A stretch of 64,000 nt of DNA, from NCBI GenBank assembly GCA_934454405.1, contig CAKSFN010000002.1, forward strand, positions 1 to 64,000, in the 5' to 3' direction. The stretch comes from an uncultured Eubacteriales bacterium. Lineage in GTDB: Bacteria; Bacillota; Clostridia; Oscillospirales; UBA644. The notes beneath the pieces are model-generated. The model was given only the letters and a program-made list of their open reading frames with translations, was not told the origin of the DNA and did not search any database. Below, in pieces: positions 59,990 to 64,000 of the stretch (its first letter is position 1; each line of letters starts with the position of its first letter). A program made the translations under genes and the position numbers.

Positions 59990-61974
59990 ATCGCATCCAC
60001 CTCCGCCATAATTTGCTTGGATGTAAATCCGCGAAGATCCATAGCGCCTGACATACAAGCAACGGTGCAGGCGCCGCAGCCTTGGCAAACCGCTTCATTG
60101 ACGCTTGCAACGCGGCGAACTTTTGTGGTTCTGTCGGGCATTCTGAATTCTTTGTCAATATAAGTAATTGCGCCGTACGGGCAGACTTTTTCACAAGTGG
60201 AGCAGCCGTTGCACATCATTTCGTCCGAATGCGCGATACACGGGTTACCCGTCAGTTTATCCTTGCAGAGAAGTCCGATAACCTTCGACGCTGCCGCACC
60301 CGCCTGAGAAACGGTTTCGGGTATATCTTTCGGTCCCTGGCAGGTTCCGGAAAGGAACACACCGGCGGTCGGGCTTTCCACGGGACGCAGTTTTGGGTGC
60401 GCTTCCGTGAAGAAGTCGTTCGTATCCATGCTTGCCGTCAGCATCGTCGCAAGAGGACGAGCCGATTTGTCGGGCTCGATCGCCGCGGCAAGAACAACAA
60501 GGTCTGCGTCTATATGAAGCTGTCTGTTATCAATGAGGTCGGACGCCTGAACTTTAAGTTTTTTGCCGTCGGGCGATACCTTGCCGACCATACCCTTGAT
60601 ATAATGAACGCCATATTCCTCGACAGCGCGGCGATAGAACTCATCAAAGTTCTTACCGGGAGTACGCACATCGATATAGAAAACATATACATCGGTATCC
60701 GGATATTTGTCACGGATAAGCATTGCGTGTTTTGCGGTATACATACAGCAGATCTTGGAGCAATACTCTTTACCCTTTTGCGCGCACGCCTCACAGCGTG
60801 AGCCGACACACTGAACAAAAACTATCGTGTGCGGATGTTCGCCGTCGGACGGACGGAGCAGAGTTCCGCCGGTCGGACCTGCGGCATTCATAAGCCTTTC
60901 GAGTTCAAGCGACGTGATAACGTCTTTCGACTGCGAATACGCAAATTCATCAAACTTGTCCATCGAAATGGGGTTGAAGCCGGTCGCAACAACGATGGCG
61001 CCGTACTTTTCTTCAATTATTTCGTCCTGCGCCTTGTAATCAATCGCGCCCGCGGTGCAGACCTTTGAACATACGCCGCACTTGCCTGTTTTGAGCATCG
61101 TGCAGTAATCGGGATCAATGGTCGCAACCTTGGGAACAGCCTGCGCAAACGGAATGTATATGGCGCGGCGGTTATCCATACCGAGGTTAAACTCGTTAGG
61201 TACCTTTTTCTGCGGACATTTTTCGGTGCAGGCGCCGCAGCCGGTACATACATCCTCTTTGACGTATCTTGCCTTTTTCTTTATCTTGACATCAAAATTG
61301 CCGACGAATCCGCTGACATCGGTCACTTCCGAATAGGAGAAAATTCTGATTTTCTCATTCTGCGCAACGTCAACCATTTTCGGGGTCAGAATACAAGCCG
61401 CGCAGTCAAGCGTCGGGAAAGTTTTGTCAAGCTGCGCCATTTTTCCGCCGATAGTCGGTTTTTTCTCGACTATATCAACAGGGAAACCCGCGTCGGCGAT
61501 ATCAAGCGCGGTCTGGATTCCCGCGATTCCGCCGCCGATAACAAGCGCGCGTTTTGTAACGGGGCTTTCACCGGGCGTAAGCGGCGCGTTGAGGTTCACC
61601 TTCGCAACAGCGGCTTTCGCGAGAATAATGGCTTTTTCCGTGCCTATCGGCATTTCTTTATGTACCCACGAACATTGTTCGCGGATATTGGCTATCTCAA
61701 CCATATACGGATTAAGACCTGCCGCAGCGGCGGTTTTTCTGAACGTCGCCTCATGCATACGCGGCGAGCAGGAGCAAACGACGATACCTGTCAGTTTATG
61801 CTCGGCTACCGCTTCCTTTATCATATTTTGTCCCGCCTGGGAGCACATGTACTGATAGTCGGTGGAGAAAACGACACCCGGTTCGTGTTCCAGCGCCGAC
61901 GCAACGGCTTTAACGTCTACCGTTCCGGCTATGTTCGTGCCGCAATGGCAAACGAAAACTCCGATTCTTTGCAT
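59980..61974 (-). CDS. hdrA: Heterodisulfide reductase subunit A (HdrA), electron-bifurcating flavoprotein
   Basis: A 664-residue HdrA of the standard length. It has an N-terminal cysteine region (VCHCGTN), a thioredoxin-reductase-like FAD domain (VIGGGIAGIQTALD at 145-158, LDCAACILTPKM near 189), an inserted 4Fe-4S cluster (CTGCGACTEKCP, 243-254), and two C-terminal ones (CNGCSTCEKVCP from 588, CQGCGACTVACM from 630). HdrA is the site of flavin-based electron bifurcation in characterised complexes. Residues fit that use, but bifurcation here is an inference. It ends overlapping mvhD. Confidence 0.94.
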   Translation of the reverse strand: MQRIGVFVCHCGTNIAGTVDVKAVASALEHEPGVVFSTDYQYMCSQAGQNMIKEAVAEHKLTGIVVCSCSPRMHEATFRKTAAAAGLNPYMVEIANIREQCSWVHKEMPIGTEKAIILAKAAVAKVNLNAPLTPGESPVTKRALVIGGGIAGIQTALDIADAGFPVDIVEKKPTIGGKMAQLDKTFPTLDCAACILTPKMVDVAQNEKIRIFSYSEVTDVSGFVGNFDVKIKKKARYVKEDVCTGCGACTEKCPQKKVPNEFNLGMDNRRAIYIPFAQAVPKVATIDPDYCTMLKTGKCGVCSKVCTAGAIDYKAQDEIIEEKYGAIVVATGFNPISMDKFDEFAYSQSKDVITSLELERLMNAAGPTGGTLLRPSDGEHPHTIVFVQCVGSRCEACAQKGKEYCSKICCMYTAKHAMLIRDKYPDTDVYVFYIDVRTPGKNFDEFYRRAVEEYGVHYIKGMVGKVSPDGKKLKVQASDLIDNRQLHIDADLVVLAAAIEPDKSARPLATMLTASMDTNDFFTEAHPKLRPVESPTAGVFLSGTCQGPKDIPETVSQAGAAASKVIGLLCKDKLTGNPCIAHSDEMMCNGCSTCEKVCPYGAITYIDKEFRMPDRTTKVRRVASVNEAVCQGCGACTVACMSGAMDLRGFTSKQIMAEVDAICR

Positions 61975-61990
61975 GGTTCGTTTCTCCTTT

Positions 61991-62383
61991 CTATTTGGAA
62001 TACTTGCGCAACGCGCTCATTATCGCCTGCTGCGGCATATCGTCGTCAAGCAAAGCTGGTATATCGTCGGGTTTGAGATGATTTGCGCCCTTTTCGCGGA
62101 TAACGCAAAGACGAAGCGCTTCAACAAGCTTTGCGGGCTCAACGCCTCTCGGGCAGCGGTCAACACACGCAAAGCACGAAAGACATTTGTATAAAGACTC
62201 CGATTTAAGCAGCGGCTCAAGCTCACCCGTTTCTACCATATATACAAACTGGTGGGGATGATACTCCATCTCATCGTAAGACGGACATGTTCCCGAACAT
62301 TTTCCGCAGCGCATACATTTAAGAGGATTGACACCGCTCATACGAAGTATCTGTTCTTTCATACGTTCGTTTTTATTCTGCAT
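61991..62383 (-). CDS. hdrC: Heterodisulfide reductase subunit C (HdrC), 4Fe-4S dicluster protein
   Basis: A 130-residue electron carrier with two 4Fe-4S motifs, CMRCGKCSGTCPSY near 23 and CLSCFACVDRCPRG near 67. It connects HdrA to the active site in HdrB. It overlaps hdrB by 11 bases at its start and lies 16 bases before hdrA. Size and motif spacing are those of bacterial HdrC. Confidence 0.92.
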   Translation of the reverse strand: MQNKNERMKEQILRMSGVNPLKCMRCGKCSGTCPSYDEMEYHPHQFVYMVETGELEPLLKSESLYKCLSCFACVDRCPRGVEPAKLVEALRLCVIREKGANHLKPDDIPALLDDDMPQQAIMSALRKYSK

Positions 62384-63179
62384 CGTTTTCCTCCTTTACT
62401 CCGAGCGCTTCCGCAAGCAGCTCGGTGAAATACACGACGGGAACGGGGCTGCCGTTTTTTACGAGATTGTACATACAAAGCGGACAAGCGGTCACAAGAG
62501 TGTCCGCGCCGTGATTTTCGGCGCTCTGACAGACCGCGCTGCTCTTTTTCTTTGCGGAAGCCGCGTCTTCAAGCGCGACATAACCGCCGCAGCACTCGTT
62601 TCTCATCGGATATACCACGGGTTCCGCACCGAGAGCGCGAATGAAATCTTCGATTATCTTCGGATTTTCGGGATCGTCAAACGCCATCACCTTTCCGGGA
62701 CGGAGAAGCAGACAACCGTAATAGGCGCCTATTTTTCTGCCCGTAAGAGGATTGACAACCGCTTCTTTGATTTTGTCAAAGCCGACAACATCGCGGAGAA
62801 GTTCGAGATAATGAAGAACCTGCGTATCTCCCTCATACGGAGCGGTCGGCTCTTTGTCCTGAGCCATATACGCGTTCACCTTTGCGGTGAAATCCGCATC
62901 CGTTTTAACGGCGTTATTGGTTTGCTTTATAACATTGTGACAGGCTGAACATACCGTGACCAAAGGCTGACCCGCATCTCTGGCGGCGACAAGCGCGCGA
63001 ACGGAAGGAAGTTTCGACGCTATCTCGTCTTTTGCGGAGACGAAAACGCCGCCGCAGCATTGCCAGTCCTTTATCTCGCAGAGTTCAACGCCGAGTTTTT
63101 CGGCGCATCTGCGGGCGTAAAGGTCGAGTTTTTTCGCTTTGGTTCGGAGAGTACAACCGGGAAAATAACTTACTTTCAT
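62373..63179 (-). CDS. hdrB: Heterodisulfide reductase subunit B (HdrB), CCG-domain protein
   Basis: The 268 residues hold two CCG domains: FPGCTLRTKAK, DWQCCGGVF and CSACH in the first; YYGCLLLRPGK, NECCGGY and CPLC in the second. Both non-cubane cluster sites therefore look complete, as needed for disulfide reduction. The bacterial disulfide partner is unknown; DsrC is used in sulfate reducers but none is seen here. It lies 24 bases after the fumarase gene. Confidence 0.93.
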   Translation of the reverse strand: MKVSYFPGCTLRTKAKKLDLYARRCAEKLGVELCEIKDWQCCGGVFVSAKDEIASKLPSVRALVAARDAGQPLVTVCSACHNVIKQTNNAVKTDADFTAKVNAYMAQDKEPTAPYEGDTQVLHYLELLRDVVGFDKIKEAVVNPLTGRKIGAYYGCLLLRPGKVMAFDDPENPKIIEDFIRALGAEPVVYPMRNECCGGYVALEDAASAKKKSSAVCQSAENHGADTLVTACPLCMYNLVKNGSPVPVVYFTELLAEALGVKEENDAE

Positions 63180-63203
63180 CGTTTGCCTCCAAATATTTCG
63201 GTA

Positions 63204-64000
63204 TCAGACCATCTGTTCGGGATGGAATACTTCGTCGAATTTTTCCGCAGTCAGGAAGCCGAGTTCCACACAGGCTTCTTTCAGCGAAATGTTATCTTTG
63301 AACGCTTTCTTAGCCGTTTTTGCCGCGTTTTCATATCCGATATAAGGATTGAGCGCGGTAACAAGCATAAGAGAGTTATGAAGATTGTGATACATCTTGT
63401 CCTTGTTCGCGGTTATGCCTACGGCGCAGTTGACATTAAACGAAACAATCGCTTCGGCAAGCAGACGCGCGGACTGCAAGAAATTATACATGGTAACGGG
63501 CATGAACACGTTGAGTTCAAAGTTGCCCTGAGATGCGGCAACACCGACAGCGACATCGTTGCCCATGACCTGAACGGCAACCATGGTAACCGCCTCGCAT
63601 TGAGTGGGATTTACCTTGCCCGGCATAATGGACGAACCGGGTTCGTTTTCGGGAATATGTATTTCTCCGAGACCGTCACGCGGACCGGAAGCCAGCCAGC
63701 GGACGTCGTTTGCTATCTTCATCATATCGCAGGCGGTCGCTTTTATTGCGCCGTGTGCAAATACAAGTTCGTCTTTCGATGTAAGCGCATGGAACTTATT
63801 TTCTGCGGTTATGAACGGTTTGCCCGTAAGTTCCGCAACTTTCTTTGCAACAAGTTCGTCAAAACCTTTCGGAGCGTTAAGTCCCGTTCCTACCGCAGTT
63901 CCGCCGAGCGCAAGCCCGTAAAGAGGTTTAACGGCAAGTTTCAGAAGTTCCACATCTCTTTCAAGGCTTGAACGCCAACCTGAAATCTCTTGGCTGAACT
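63204..64000 (-). CDS. fumC: Class II fumarate hydratase, partial at the window edge
   Basis: The C-terminal 265 or so residues of a fumarase/aspartase-superfamily enzyme; the reading frame stays open to base 64000, so the N-terminus lies outside. GGTAVGTGLNAPKGF and GSSIMPGKVNPTQCEAVTMV are the signature segments; QCEA favours fumarase over aspartase (which typically reads PVIPEV). It interconverts malate and fumarate, supplying the acceptor for the flavoprotein encoded downstream. First known gene of the Hdr/Flx/Frd operon. Confidence 0.88.
   Translation of the reverse strand, partial: FSQEISGWRSSLERDVELLKLAVKPLYGLALGGTAVGTGLNAPKGFDELVAKKVAELTGKPFITAENKFHALTSKDELVFAHGAIKATACDMMKIANDVRWLASGPRDGLGEIHIPENEPGSSIMPGKVNPTQCEAVTMVAVQVMGNDVAVGVAASQGNFELNVFMPVTMYNFLQSARLLAEAIVSFNVNCAVGITANKDKMYHNLHNSLMLVTALNPYIGYENAAKTAKKAFKDNISLKEACVELGFLTAEKFDEVFHPEQMV

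Noticed and set aside
1..64000. CRISPR arrays, rRNA genes, prophage or integrase genes
   Set aside because: No regularly spaced short repeats, no rRNA-like sequence and no recombinase, capsid or transposase reading frame was seen.

Overview
The window looks like chromosome of an anaerobic, low-to-moderate GC Bacillota bacterium of class Clostridia, probably an uncultured gut lineage near Oscillospirales. The pointers are a fused IspH-ribosomal S1 protein, WhiA, HprK, the radical SAM pair TIGR03960/TIGR03936, a DUF1836 regulator, NifS/NifU rather than a SUF operon, and many HdrA/Flx-type iron-sulfur proteins. Species cannot be named from sequence alone. Most genes lie on the minus strand, and promoters are usually near-consensus TTGNNN-N17-TATAAT.

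Layout: (1) 129-7000 (-): hprK-murB-whiA-dnaE-ybaK, with an intrinsic terminator placed directly before the hprK ribosome binding site. (2) 7050-11505 (-): baiN-like flavoprotein, cmk, plsC, ispH-S1. (3) 11598-18777 (-): pyk; galU with an aldose-epimerase-like gene; the two radical SAM-linked genes; an M23/M50 pair resembling SpoIVFA/SpoIVFB. (4) 18888-20438 (+): rodA-type SEDS protein and GtrA. (5) 20400-23525 (-): rlmD-type methyltransferase, two tandem paralogous small proteins, diacylglycerol kinase. (6) 23745-28121: GH38-like protein and THUMP methyltransferase (+), queT (-), thioredoxin (+). (7) 28148-37780 (-): nifS-nifU-cupin-comF; pduL; an operon of a membrane protein plus two divergent MutS-like ATPases; a ParB-like protein; a VanY-type lipoprotein. 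(8) 38036-39751 (+): NifU-like scaffold and GGGtGRT protein.

Region 39892-46990 is accessory. It holds a hypothetical protein, an MFS transporter, a TPR-type HTH regulator, an XRE regulator, a putative zinc metalloprotein and a small membrane protein, ending at a tRNA-Gln gene. These genes are separated by repeats: one module carries a terminator and an outward promoter, another carries a terminator hairpin and a short ORF. Diverged copies flank both ends.

47172-53524 holds a STAS-kinase fusion behind an HD-domain gene, DUF1836, L31, an alpha/beta hydrolase, and argG-argH. The last 10 kb (53784 to the right edge, minus strand) is one tightly coupled operon: fumarase, HdrB, HdrC, HdrA, MvhD/FlxD, two 4Fe-4S proteins, a FlxA-like NAD(P)H/FAD subunit, a fumarate-reductase-like iron-sulfur subunit and flavoprotein, a PQ-loop-like membrane protein and a thioredoxin-fold ferredoxin. 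It reads as an HdrABC-Flx electron-bifurcating complex wired to a fumarate reductase without recognisable membrane anchors. This is the most interesting system in the window.
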